Shown here in pieces: positions 17,540 through 25,795 of a DNA stretch of 64,000 bases. The first letter of the stretch is position 1. Every line of letters begins with the position of its first letter. The stretch spans positions 124,001 through 188,000 of the forward strand of contig NZ_FNSM01000001.1 of NCBI RefSeq assembly GCF_900105415.1. The letters are read 5' to 3'. This DNA is from Streptomyces sp. TLI_105. GTDB lineage: Bacteria > Actinomycetota > Actinomycetes > Streptomycetales > Streptomycetaceae. Under the pieces are notes generated by a model, which was given only the letters and a program-made list of their open reading frames with translations, searched no databases and was not told the DNA's origin. The position numbers were made by a program, and so were the translations under genes.

Positions 17540-18426
17540 GCAGGAGCCGCCAGGGCAGGCGAGCCGGACTGCGCACGTTCTGCACGCTTTACCCGGTCGA
17601 TCTCCTGCCGCTGGGACTCGGTGACGTACTTGCCCGCCTTGGCCTCCTCTTCGACGAGAAGCTGCACCTGGCTGTGCAGAGTCGCTTTCGACATGTGGCG
17701 CCGCGGACGGCGTCGCAGATCTCTCAGGACCCGGCGCACTGTCTCAAGGCGGCCCGCGCGGTCAGCTCCTCCCTCTCTTCTCCTGCCCGTTCCAGGGCCC
17801 GCTCTGCGTCCGCCGCCTCCTGCGCTCGGGCCAGCGCGGCAGCGAAGTCGGCAGCGGCACCCGCGATCCGCCCCTCCTCCGCAGTACGGTCGTGCGCGGC
17901 GGTCGCGTTGACGCGGGCCAGTCCGGTGGACGTACCAGCGGCGGATCAGCGTGTCGCGATCCACCGGGACGGACACCCCGAGCACCGGCTCGTGCTCCGC
18001 GTCCCACACCGGCGCCACCTCCCGGTCCAGGTGCACACGCAGCATCCTGCGCTCGAACTGAATGCCGACGACCGACCCGATCGGCGCCCCCTCCGGCTGA
18101 GTGGAACTCGAACCCGGCCTGCGTGCCACGGGTGCGCAGCCAGGCGTCGGCCGCGGACTTCCCGTACAGGTGGTCGGCGCCGGCCACGGCGCGGGAACGT
18201 CGACCGCAGAGGTGCGGGTGCCCGTCGGGGCCGGGGTGGTGGGCGAAGTGGCAGACCCGGTCGGTGTACAGCTCGGTGGTCAGCTGCAGACCGCATCCTC
18301 CCAGCAGCAGCCCGCACCAGAGCGTGTCGTGCTCGTGCCGTCGGCTGAAGGCGTCCAGCTCGATCGCTTCCAGCGGCAGCATCAGCGGCTCCTCCGAGTC
18401 CGCGCCGCCCAGTACCGCCGTCTGAA
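17540..18426 (-). pseudogene. Competence-protein CoiA-like gene with several frameshifts
   Basis: Three frames together give a CoiA-like protein: LPLEAIELDAFSRRHEHDTL and CHFAHHPGPDGHPHLCGRRS, then (shift near 18090) GIQFERRMLRVHLDREVAPV and DRDTLIRRWYVHRTG, then (shift near 17920) VNATAAHDRTAEEGRIAG, then (shift near 17750) GRLETVRRVLRDLRRR. Cys pairs in the first part fit a zinc-ribbon. CoiA relatives are nuclease-like proteins of unclear role in Streptomyces. Three separate shifts mean decay rather than a programmed event. The ends are approximate. Confidence 0.68.
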
Positions 18427-18541
18427 TCTGCCGCCTGCCACCCCGCACGAACCCCCACTTTTCCTTCCAATTCAGCGTGGCACCACACCCGTTGACTCCG
18501 CAGCCGATGACCGCGTTCACCCAGCGCATGACCGGCGAGTG

Positions 18542-18882
18542 CCGTCGACGGCGTCATCGATCCACACCGGGGCGTCGCCCTTGAAGGCCTCGTACACGGC
18601 GGGGTCGGCGTGCACAGCCTCCTCCCCGACCACGACGGAGCTGGGCAACAGCGCGGTCAGGAAGCCGGTGAAGTGCGCCTCGGCGGCTCAGCCGGCGACA
18701 GTGACGAGGCCGTGCGGCCCGTTCTTCTCGACGACGCCGGCGTCCCCGAGCTGCCGGAAGCGGGGCACGATCTCGGCGGCGGCCTTGCGGACCTCCTCCT
18801 CCACCTCGGTCGTGCCGCCGACGAGGACATGGGCGAGGAAGCCGCTCGCTCCGACGGATCCGGTCGTGCGTCGCGCTGTCAT
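18542..18882 (-). pseudogene. Inositol monophosphatase N-terminal fragment
   Basis: MTARRTTGSVGASGFLAHVL starts at 18882 and reads VEKNGPHGLVTVAG before a TGA at 18688. After it the same frame continues AEAHFTGFLTALLPSSVVVG, EEAVHADPAVYEAF and WIDDAVDGTR, the EE and DxxDGT metal-site motifs of the family. It then breaks off. The gene is thus both interrupted and truncated, losing its C-terminal half. Confidence 0.7.
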
Positions 18883-18957
18883 GCGTCCATCCCCTCCACA
18901 CCGCACCGACGTCCCGGGGTCCGCTCGGCGACCTGCGGGCGTCCCCGCGACGGGCCG

Positions 18958-21900
18958 TCAGTCGGGACAGGTGTTCCGGTAACCGGGGGAGGACAGATAG
19001 CGGGCCCATTCGTCGGGCTCCAGCCCGCCGTCGGCGACCAGACAGGCCGTCCGGTCGAGGTGGTCGCGCAGGTCGTGGGTGGGTCTCAGGTCCCAGAGGA
19101 CGACGTCGCCGCGGCTGCCGGCGGTCGCGAGGAGCTTTCCGTCGGTGGAGAACGCGACCTCTTGGGCGCCGTCCAGGTTCTTCGCCAGAGCCGTTCCGAG
19201 CTGCCGGGGCCGGGCCCGGTCGCCGAGGTCCCACAGGAGGACGTTTCCGTCGGCTCCGGCAGTCGCCATGATGTCGGCGGAAGGGGTGAGGGCCATGGCG
19301 AGAACGTGGTCGCCTGCGGGCGGAGTGAGCGGATCGCCCAGGCGCCGGGCGTGAGTGGGCTCCTTGAGGTCCCAGAGGATGGCGGTCCCCTTCAGGTCGC
19401 TGGTGACCAGGAGATCTCCCGCCGGGGACATCACCGCCCCGCCCACCGCCTGCTCGTGGCCCAGGAGCGCCTGCCCCAGCTGACGCGGGTGGCTGGGATC
19501 GGTGACGTCCCACAGCCGGGCGCCGTTCGGATCGCCCGGGTCGCCGAACATGTCGGTGGCACTCGAATCGCTGAACGGGTCGGTGGCGCTCGGATCCTCC
19601 GAGGCGGCCTGCAGGAACACGCCTTCGCTGTCCGAGACGACGACGGTCGGTTCGGGGAGGGGGCTGCGCGTCGCTGACCGGGCCCCCGACCCTGCCACGA
19701 GGGCCAGGACTCGGCCGTCGCGGACCCGCCAGACGTTGAGCACGCTCCACTGGCCGAGCGCCTTCGCCCGGCGGCGCGGCCTGCCCGTGTCCCGCAGGTC
19801 CCAGAAGGTCGCGCCCCCTGAACCGCTCACCACGAGGGTTCTCCCGTCGGCCGAGAACACCAGGGACGTGAGGCCGGATGCCGAGCCGGTGAACGAGGGC
19901 GCCAGACGGCGGGGCCGGGCGCGATCGGTCAGGTCCCACAGGACGACGGTCCCCTCGAAGTCCGCCGTGGCCAGCGTCCGGCCGTCGGGGGCGAAGGCGA
20001 CGGCGCGCACCTCACGGCCGGTGTGCCCGGTGAGGGCGGCGAGCCTGCGGGGGCGGGCCGGGTCGGTGGTCTCCCACAGGGCGACGTCGCCGTCCCGGGC
20101 GCCGGTCGCAAGCATCGTGCCGTCCGCCGACAGGGCCAGGGTGTCGATGAACCGGAACCCGGACCCGGTCGGGGAATTCCCGGCGGAGTGGACGAACGGA
20201 GGGCCGAAGGCCCGCGGGTGACCGGCGCGTTCGAGGTTCCACAGCGTGATCACGCCGTCGCCGCTCCCGCTCGCGGCTCCTCGGCCGTCGGGTGCGAAGG
20301 CCATGGCACTGTCGTCCCGGCCGGCCGTCAGTCTGTCGATCCGGTACGGGCGGTCGATGTCGCGGACGTCCCACAGCTGCAGCCCGGTGTCCCGGCTTCC
20401 GATGGTGGCCAGGGTGGCTCCCCGGGGTGCGAAGACCGCCCTGCCGTCGAGCAGGAACCGCGTGAAGTCGCCGGCCGGACGCGGACGGGCCGGATCGCCG
20501 ACGTTCCACATGCTGATGCCGGAGATGGCTCCGGAGAGCGCCAGTGTCCTGCCGTCGGCGGACAACGCGAGGGAGAAGACGGAGTCGGGCAGGGCGGGAG
20601 CGAGCCGGCCGAGCGGCCGGGGGGCCTGGCGCCGTCGGATGTTCCAGAGGGTCACCGGGTGCTCCTTGGTGTTCCGGGCGGCCGTGGCCATCACCGTGCC
20701 GTCCCGGGAGAAGGCGACCCTCTCGACCGGTGCGGCGCGGTCGTCGACCGGCGCTCCGGACGGGTGGGGCCGAGCTGGATCGGTCAGGTCCCACAGCTGA
20801 AGCCCTGGTGCCGCCTCGCTCGACCGGACGAGCACGGTGCCGTCCGGTGACAGCCACGCGTTCGTCTTCCTTTCACTGTCAGCGGCCGGCACGGCACCGG
20901 TCCGGCGGGGATGCCGTGGGTCGGCCAGGTCCCAGATCGCGGCGGCTCCGCCGTGGTCGGCCGCCACCAGCCTGCGGTCGTCCGCCGAGAACGCCACCGC
21001 GGAGGCGCCGTCGGCTCCCGGAATGGTGAGACGTTCCCCCAACTGGTGGGGGCGCATCGGGTCCTGCACGTCCCAGATCATCACGCCGCCCTGTGCGAAG
21101 GCGGCCGCGAGGTAGCGGCCGCCGGGGGCGTACGCGACCGAGTTCACCTCGCTGTTCAGACCGATGAGGCGGCCGGTGTACGCCGTCGTGGTGAGCGTCC
21201 TCTCCAGCGCCGCGTAAGTCTCCGCGTCGGGATGGAGCCGGTGGGCGGCGATGCCGAGGCGCAGCGCGGTGCGGGGGTCGGTCTCCAGGGCCGCGTCGGC
21301 CTGGGCGAGGAGCTGCCGTACGGTGGCGACCCGCTGCTGGTCCTGGGCGGTGGAACGCTGCTGCAGGGCGACGACGGCGGCCGCAGAGGTGATGACGACC
21401 AGCGCCGTCAGACCGGCGATCACCATGTGCCGGGCGCGCGCGGAACGACGCGCACCGCGAGTGGACGCGGTCAGGAACGCGGCCGCGGCGGGGCTCGGGC
21501 GGTCGGCGTTGCCCGAACGGTCGGCCCAGTCGCGGGCCGCCTGCAGGCGGATGCCGCGGTAGAGCAGGCCGGGATCGCGGTCGGCGCCTGCCCAGTCGGC
21601 GGCGGCCTGTTCGAGTTGCTGCCGGATCAGCAGGCCGGTCCGGTCCGCGTCGATCCACCGGCGCAGGCGGGGCCAGGCGCGCAGCAGGGCCTCGTGCGCG
21701 ATCTCCACGGTGTCCTGCCGCTGGGTCAGCAGACGCCCTCGGGTGTAGGCGTCGACGACCGCGGTGACGGTGCCGGGGTCGGCGCCGATGTCCTCCAGGG
21801 CGGTGCGGGGCAGCCGGCGGCGGGTGTCCTGGGTCCCCTCGCCGACCCTCACCAGGCGCAGGAAGAGTGTGCGGGCGGCCTGCTGCTCCTCGGTGTCCAG

Positions 21901-23100
21901 GGATCCGAAGAGCTGTTCGGCGGTGGTCGCGATGGCCTGGTGGATGCCGCCGGTGGCCCGGTAGCCGTCGACGGTCAGGGTGTGGCCGTGCCGCTGCTGC
22001 CACGTGGCGCGCAGGGCGTGGGCCAGATACGGCAGCCGCCCGATCTCGTAGGCGCCGGCCTCGGAGGCATCGGACAGCTCCGTCGTCCCGGTCGCCCCGG
22101 TCGACTCGGGCCGGTCGGTTTCCTCCTCCGGGTCTCCCTGGAGGGCGGCGCTCTCCGCCGCGTCCGCGCCGTACGCGTCGGCCCCCAGATCGCGCAGCAG
22201 AAGCTCGACGAGGCCGGGTTCCACCTCCAGGCCCACGTCCCGGGCCGGAAACCGGATCGCCTCCCGCAGTTCGTCCCGCGTCATCGGCCCGAGCAGCAGC
22301 TGGCCGTGTCGCAGGGCGTCGCGCAGCTGGGGGAAACCGGCGCAGGGGGTGTAGAAGTCGGAGCGCAGCCCGTACACGACCACGGCGTCGGGGCCCTGTC
22401 CGCCGGGCCCGACCTCCGCCAGTGCGGCGAGCAGGTCGAGGAAGGCGTACTGCTCCCGCTCGCCGGCGCCCAGGGTGAAGAGCTCCTCCAGCTGGTCGAC
22501 GACCACCACCAGCCGCCCCTCCCCCGTACCGGCCCCGCTCAGCGCCGCGCGGAGCCGTGTCGATCCCGCCGCGGAGCTCGCGGCGGCCTCGGCCTCCCGC
22601 AGGCTCAGCCCCGCGCTCTCCTCCAGGCCCGCGGCCAGTGCGGCCATCGGCTGTGCGGTGGGGGTGATCAGCACCTGGGGCCAGTCGGCGGAGCCCGCGA
22701 CGGGCAGGGCACCCCGCCGGATCGCCGGCAGCAGGCCGGCTCGCAGGAGGGAGGACTTGCCGGCCCCGGAGGGGGCCGACACCACGAGGGGTCCGCCGGT
22801 GAACAGGCGCCGGTCGACCTGGATCAGCAGCTGTGCGGTCGGCCGGTCCCGGCCGAAGAACCAGCGCGCCTGTTCGGTGCCGAAGGCCGCGAGTCCCGGG
22901 TACGGGCACTGCCCGCCGTCCGGCGCGCTCCGGACGGTCCGCCGGGTCCGACGTACACCGTCCTCGTAGTGCACGTGCAGGTCCCGCTCGGCGACGTACT
23001 GGTCCCGGGCCGCCTGGAAGATCCGGCTGCGATCGGCGCCCCAGGCGTGAAGGCCCGGCTCTCCGTCCTGGGAACCGCTCATCTCCGGGGGATCAGTCAT
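18958..23100 (-). CDS. nSTAND NTPase with WD40 repeats (NLR-like protein)
   Basis: 1380 residues. A short N-terminal motif (residues 27-40, SRIFQAARDQYVAERD) precedes the linker and a novel-STAND NTPase: PYPGLAAFGTEQARWFFGRD (67-85), Walker A APSGAGKSS (109-117), Walker B LVVVVDQLEELF (197-208), and a winged-helix/arm region to about 540. A membrane-like helix (about 553-580) follows, then from about 640 to the end roughly 14 WD40-type blades with x-W-[DN]-[LV] endings, enough for two propellers. STAND proteins switch conformation on ligand binding by the repeats. It has no enzymatic effector domain; the N-terminal motif matches the tail of the small protein encoded just upstream, whose stop overlaps this start by 8 bases. 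Confidence 0.88.
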   Translation of the reverse strand: MTDPPEMSGSQDGEPGLHAWGADRSRIFQAARDQYVAERDLHVHYEDGVRRTRRTVRSAPDGGQCPYPGLAAFGTEQARWFFGRDRPTAQLLIQVDRRLFTGGPLVVSAPSGAGKSSLLRAGLLPAIRRGALPVAGSADWPQVLITPTAQPMAALAAGLEESAGLSLREAEAAASSAAGSTRLRAALSGAGTGEGRLVVVVDQLEELFTLGAGEREQYAFLDLLAALAEVGPGGQGPDAVVVYGLRSDFYTPCAGFPQLRDALRHGQLLLGPMTRDELREAIRFPARDVGLEVEPGLVELLLRDLGADAYGADAAESAALQGDPEEETDRPESTGATGTTELSDASEAGAYEIGRLPYLAHALRATWQQRHGHTLTVDGYRATGGIHQAIATTAEQLFGSLDTEEQQAARTLFLRLVRVGEGTQDTRRRLPRTALEDIGADPGTVTAVVDAYTRGRLLTQRQDTVEIAHEALLRAWPRLRRWIDADRTGLLIRQQLEQAAADWAGADRDPGLLYRGIRLQAARDWADRSGNADRPSPAAAAFLTASTRGARRSARARHMVIAGLTALVVITSAAAVVALQQRSTAQDQQRVATVRQLLAQADAALETDPRTALRLGIAAHRLHPDAETYAALERTLTTTAYTGRLIGLNSEVNSVAYAPGGRYLAAAFAQGGVMIWDVQDPMRPHQLGERLTIPGADGASAVAFSADDRRLVAADHGGAAAIWDLADPRHPRRTGAVPAADSERKTNAWLSPDGTVLVRSSEAAPGLQLWDLTDPARPHPSGAPVDDRAAPVERVAFSRDGTVMATAARNTKEHPVTLWNIRRRQAPRPLGRLAPALPDSVFSLALSADGRTLALSGAISGISMWNVGDPARPRPAGDFTRFLLDGRAVFAPRGATLATIGSRDTGLQLWDVRDIDRPYRIDRLTAGRDDSAMAFAPDGRGAASGSGDGVITLWNLERAGHPRAFGPPFVHSAGNSPTGSGFRFIDTLALSADGTMLATGARDGDVALWETTDPARPRRLAALTGHTGREVRAVAFAPDGRTLATADFEGTVVLWDLTDRARPRRLAPSFTGSASGLTSLVFSADGRTLVVSGSGGATFWDLRDTGRPRRRAKALGQWSVLNVWRVRDGRVLALVAGSGARSATRSPLPEPTVVVSDSEGVFLQAASEDPSATDPFSDSSATDMFGDPGDPNGARLWDVTDPSHPRQLGQALLGHEQAVGGAVMSPAGDLLVTSDLKGTAILWDLKEPTHARRLGDPLTPPAGDHVLAMALTPSADIMATAGADGNVLLWDLGDRARPRQLGTALAKNLDGAQEVAFSTDGKLLATAGSRGDVVLWDLRPTHDLRDHLDRTACLVADGGLEPDEWARYLSSPGYRNTCPD

Positions 23101-23512
23101 GGCCGGTGATGTGCTGGTCCCGTCCCGCCTGGTACACGCGTGCGTGCCCGGACGCCTCGGCCTTCATCACCAGCTTCTCGATCCGCGTCCGCTCCTCCCG
23201 GGGCAGTGCCGGGGCGAGCCGCTCCTCCAGCAGCCGCCGTACGTCGGCCGCCAGCGACGGGTCTGCGCGGACCAGCCGTTGCAGTTCGGTCCGCCAGATA
23301 CCGGCCAGCGCCTCCTCGGCCGCGTGGTCGCCCGTCCGGCGCGCCTCCAGCACGTCGTCCCGCACCGCTTCGAGGTCCGCGCCGACCTGTTCGGCCCGTT
23401 CCGGGTGTCCTCGGCGCCACAGCGCGACGACCGCGTCCCGCGCCTCCGCCCACGCGCTGGTGGCCATGGCGGACACCACCGCCGTTCCCGCGGCCATCAC
23501 GATCGGATCCAT
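23093..23512 (-). CDS. Small helical putative effector with C-terminal signalling motif
   Basis: 139 residues. MDPIVMAAGTAVVSAMATSA forms a hydrophobic N-terminal helix, then charged helices (residues 25-115), and the C-terminus ARVYQAGRDQHITGHD repeats the motif near the N-terminus of the downstream nSTAND protein (SRIFQAARDQYVAERD). This is the layout of Bell-domain (bacterial HeLo-like) effectors linked to STAND receptors by amyloid-type motifs; assignment to that class is inference. GGAGGTG lies 8 bases before the ATG. The ATGACTGA overlap with the next gene suggests translational coupling and matched dosage. Confidence 0.72.
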   Translation of the reverse strand: MDPIVMAAGTAVVSAMATSAWAEARDAVVALWRRGHPERAEQVGADLEAVRDDVLEARRTGDHAAEEALAGIWRTELQRLVRADPSLAADVRRLLEERLAPALPREERTRIEKLVMKAEASGHARVYQAGRDQHITGHD

Positions 23513-23810
23513 TCAGCGCCCACCTCCGCAGCGGCCGAGGAACACCACCGTAGGCGGGGCGGGGCACCGGGCCGGGCCCCTGCGACATGGGTCCGACCGG
23601 ATCAACCCGACTGGTCCAATCCCGGCGTACGGGAACGCCTCACCTCGCAAGTGCTCGCTTCATCCGTGCCTGACTGGGACTGCCTCTAGCGAGAGGTGGC
23701 CGCGGGCGCAGCAGTACTCGGACTCCAGCCGCTGCTCGCTCACGAAGAGGGAGGCGTGGCAGAAGCACGTCTCCGGAGGGACGCTCCCGACCGGCCCCCG
23801 GGGGGAGGGG
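23513..23810. other. Upstream region of the nSTAND operon with a possible Cys-rich small ORF
   Basis: On the minus strand a frame ending at 23660 reads ETCFCHASLFVSEQRLESEY and CCARGHLSL, a possible zinc-binding peptide, but its start is unclear (a GTG at 23743 would exclude the first Cys residues). It lies between the PIN-like gene and the nSTAND operon. The promoter of the operon should be here; none was clear. Confidence 0.3.
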
Positions 23811-24230
23811 CTAGGGGCGCCTCGGGAGCATCGGTCCTGCCGAAAAGGCCCGACGTCGTTCTTGGGGGTTGAGGGTGTTGACCCCGGTGCCGATGTACTC
23901 GTGCGGGTTGAGCGAGAGGAGCGTGGCGTTGATGCCGGCGCGTTCGGCCAGGATCACTGATGCAGCCGGGTGCAGGATCCGCCAGTCCATGTGCGCCCAG
24001 GCGGCGCCCATCAGGGCAGGATCGTGAGTGAAGTCCTCCACGGTGATGAATCGGCGCTGCAGGACATGCCGGCCGGTCCCCTGTTTCTCTCGTTCCGCGG
24101 CCGCGGCCGACAGCGCGGGCACCACCAGTTCGGCACGCCCGGAGCCGGCCTCGACGTACAGGCCGTTGAGGAACTCGGCCCCCTCGGCCAGCGCCTGCAC
24201 ACAGGTGTGATCGAGCAGTACATGGATCAC
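23811..24230 (-). CDS. PIN-like toxin of a toxin-antitoxin pair
   Basis: 139 residues beginning MIHVLLDHTCVQALAEG, with an early Asp followed by helices and strands and a C-terminal ILHPAASVILAERAG/TLLSLNP segment that follows PIN-like order. The usual second acidic site (D in xxDA) reads HPAAS, so the active site is not standard. The start overlaps the antitoxin stop by 4 bases (ATGA), typical for such operons. PIN toxins cleave RNA; activity here is unproven. Confidence 0.6.
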   Translation of the reverse strand: MIHVLLDHTCVQALAEGAEFLNGLYVEAGSGRAELVVPALSAAAAEREKQGTGRHVLQRRFITVEDFTHDPALMGAAWAHMDWRILHPAASVILAERAGINATLLSLNPHEYIGTGVNTLNPQERRRAFSAGPMLPRRP

Positions 24231-24502
24231 GCGGCGCGGTCCTCGCGCTGCAGCTCCTGAAGAAACCTCTGGGCCCTCCCCCGCGCCTCGTCCGTCACCG
24301 TCACCGTCACCGTCACTCCGGTCGTCTGGCGGATCTCTTCCAGAGCCGGCCGTGCCCGTTCCTCACGTTCCTGCTGCGTGAGCTCCCGCGTCACCAGCTC
24401 CTCGAGGAGGTCGTTCATCGTCGTGCCGCGCTCACGGACCAGCGTCCGCAACCGGTCACGCACATCCTTGGTCGTTTTGATGCTCGTGTCCTGATCCGCC
24501 AT
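24227..24502 (-). CDS. Ribbon-helix-helix antitoxin-like protein
   Basis: 91 residues. SIKTTKDVRDRLRTLVRERG followed by TTMNDLLEELVTREL is a ribbon-helix-helix DNA-binding domain (residues 6-45). The rest (QQEREERARPALEEIRQTTG) would wrap the toxin. Residues 62-68 are TVTVTVT, encoded by a 6-base tandem repeat at about 24293-24316. It is the first gene of the operon and probably represses it. Confidence 0.72.
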   Translation of the reverse strand: MADQDTSIKTTKDVRDRLRTLVRERGTTMNDLLEELVTRELTQQEREERARPALEEIRQTTGVTVTVTVTDEARGRAQRFLQELQREDRAA

Positions 24503-24770
24503 ACACCCGTTCCACTGCGAGTAGAAAAGGAGTGGTTTACGGCAGAGGCATCAGCCGGCCGACCTGCCGTCGACGGGGATTCTTGACAGCCGCTCTGACC
24601 GGACTTCCGTCAAGTCCCGGTTCGCCGAGGCCCCGGCCACAGCTGCTGCCCGGTTCGGATCGCCGGTGCGTCTCTCCAGGTTACTTCCGGACGTGAACCG
24701 AGCGAGAGACGCTCGGTGGGGGTATGTCGTTTCGCTCAAGGCCACTTTGGGATCCATGAGGAGATCAGCC

Positions 24771-25055
24771 ATGTACGCAGTGATCCGGCGCTACGAAGGA
24801 GTCACCGACTCTACCGAGGCAGGACGCCGAGTGGACGAGGGATTCGTGCCCCTCCTCCGCCGAGTCCCCGGTTTCGTGGCTTACTACTGGGTGGACGCCG
24901 GGGACGGAGTGATGGTCTCCACCAGCGTCTTCGAAGACCGGTCCGGGGCCGAAGAGTCGATCAAGCAAGCGGCGGACTTCGTAAGGGACAACCTCGCGCC
25001 GCTGCTCCCCAACGCTCCTCAGGTCACAGCCGGCCCGGTCGTGGCTGCTGGGTAG
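24771..25055 (+). CDS. Antibiotic-biosynthesis-monooxygenase-like (ABM fold) small protein
   Basis: 94 residues, MYAVIRRYEGVTDSTEAGRR, VPGFVAYYWVDAGDGVMVST, SVFEDRSGAEESIKQAADFV: a ferredoxin-like fold dimer pattern as in ABM/YdhR-type proteins. Most such Streptomyces proteins have no assigned substrate. GAGGAG is eight to nine bases before the ATG. An open frame extends upstream, but the family start is the ATG at 24771. Confidence 0.75.
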   Translation: MYAVIRRYEGVTDSTEAGRRVDEGFVPLLRRVPGFVAYYWVDAGDGVMVSTSVFEDRSGAEESIKQAADFVRDNLAPLLPNAPQVTAGPVVAAG

Positions 25056-25113
25056 CGACCTGCGAAGCGGGCCACGGGATCCCCCCCTCCCGCTCCGACG
25101 ACCTGGCCCTTTA

Positions 25114-25325
25114 GAGGGCGTCCTCCATGGTGAGGTCGTCGGACAGAACGTGCATCTCGGAACCCGGCCTGCCCCTGTCCACGGGGCTCGGACCTGCAAG
25201 TTCGCCCCCCCTTTTCGCTCTCACCTGGGCGGAGTCGAGGACCGCCCGGGACAGATCGACCAGGCCGTGACTGTCCAGGAGCTCGAGCACCTTCTGGTGC
25301 AGCCGGCCGCGGACACCACGAGGGG
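25114..25325 (-). pseudogene. IS5-family transposase fragment
   Basis: The minus strand reads RLHQKVLELLDSHGLVDLSR, AVLDSAQVRAKRGG then, after a one-base shift in a run of seven C/G (25205-25211), GELAGPSPVDRGRPGSEMHV. This is the region around the first catalytic Asp of an IS5-type transposase. Both ends are missing; a TAA follows shortly. Confidence 0.72.
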
Positions 25326-25466
25326 CTGTCCGGCGGCGAGGCCCTTCCCGACCGGGAACTGAGGGGTGTGTGGCTGGGGGAATCGAGGGCAGGCGGGGAA
25401 TGAGCGAATGGGACCGCTCCGACCGTCCGCCCTGCGGCCTCCCCCGACCGCGAGAGCGGCGACACG

Positions 25467-25503
25467 CGTACGGCCCGCACCAGTCAACGGTGCGGGCCGT
25501 ACG
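25467..25503. terminator. Perfect 15-base hairpin of unknown owner
   Basis: Arms 25467-25481 and 25489-25503 pair perfectly around a 7-base loop. On the minus strand it lies just after an open frame ending AVGHVITLRA (stop at 25517-25519), which may be the tail of a lost gene; no intact neighbour clearly uses it. Confidence 0.55.
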
Positions 25504-25795
25504 TATACCCCCGGGGCTATGCCCGGAGGGTGATCACGTGACCAACCGCCGCACCGGGCACCGGTCCCGACGTCCACGCCTCACGCCGACCTTCTCGACG
25601 AACTGCCGGGTGTCCCCTCCCCGACCTTGAAGAATTTCGAGGCACGCTGGGAAACCGTCGCCCAGAACCGGGAAGCCCGCGCAGGTTCCTCGGAACCGGC
25701 GTCGATCCCGACGGCCACACGGCTACTGAACTTGATCGGGTGATGTCGGGACCGGTCGTCTGACAGCTCCTGGTCCGTTTCCGTAGCCCTGGACC
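25504..25795. other. Junction region before an IS630 remnant
   Basis: The plus strand is open from about 25570 to a TGA near 25743 (FEARWETVAQNREARAGSSE) and the minus strand carries the GHVITLRA tail. Both look like ends of unrelated genes brought together; neither has a start codon in place. Confidence 0.25.

Noticed and set aside
20911..23109. A 732-codon plus-strand open frame opposite the nSTAND gene
   Set aside because: It is a GC-bias shadow: low-complexity translation, no domains, while the minus strand encodes a clear nSTAND protein.
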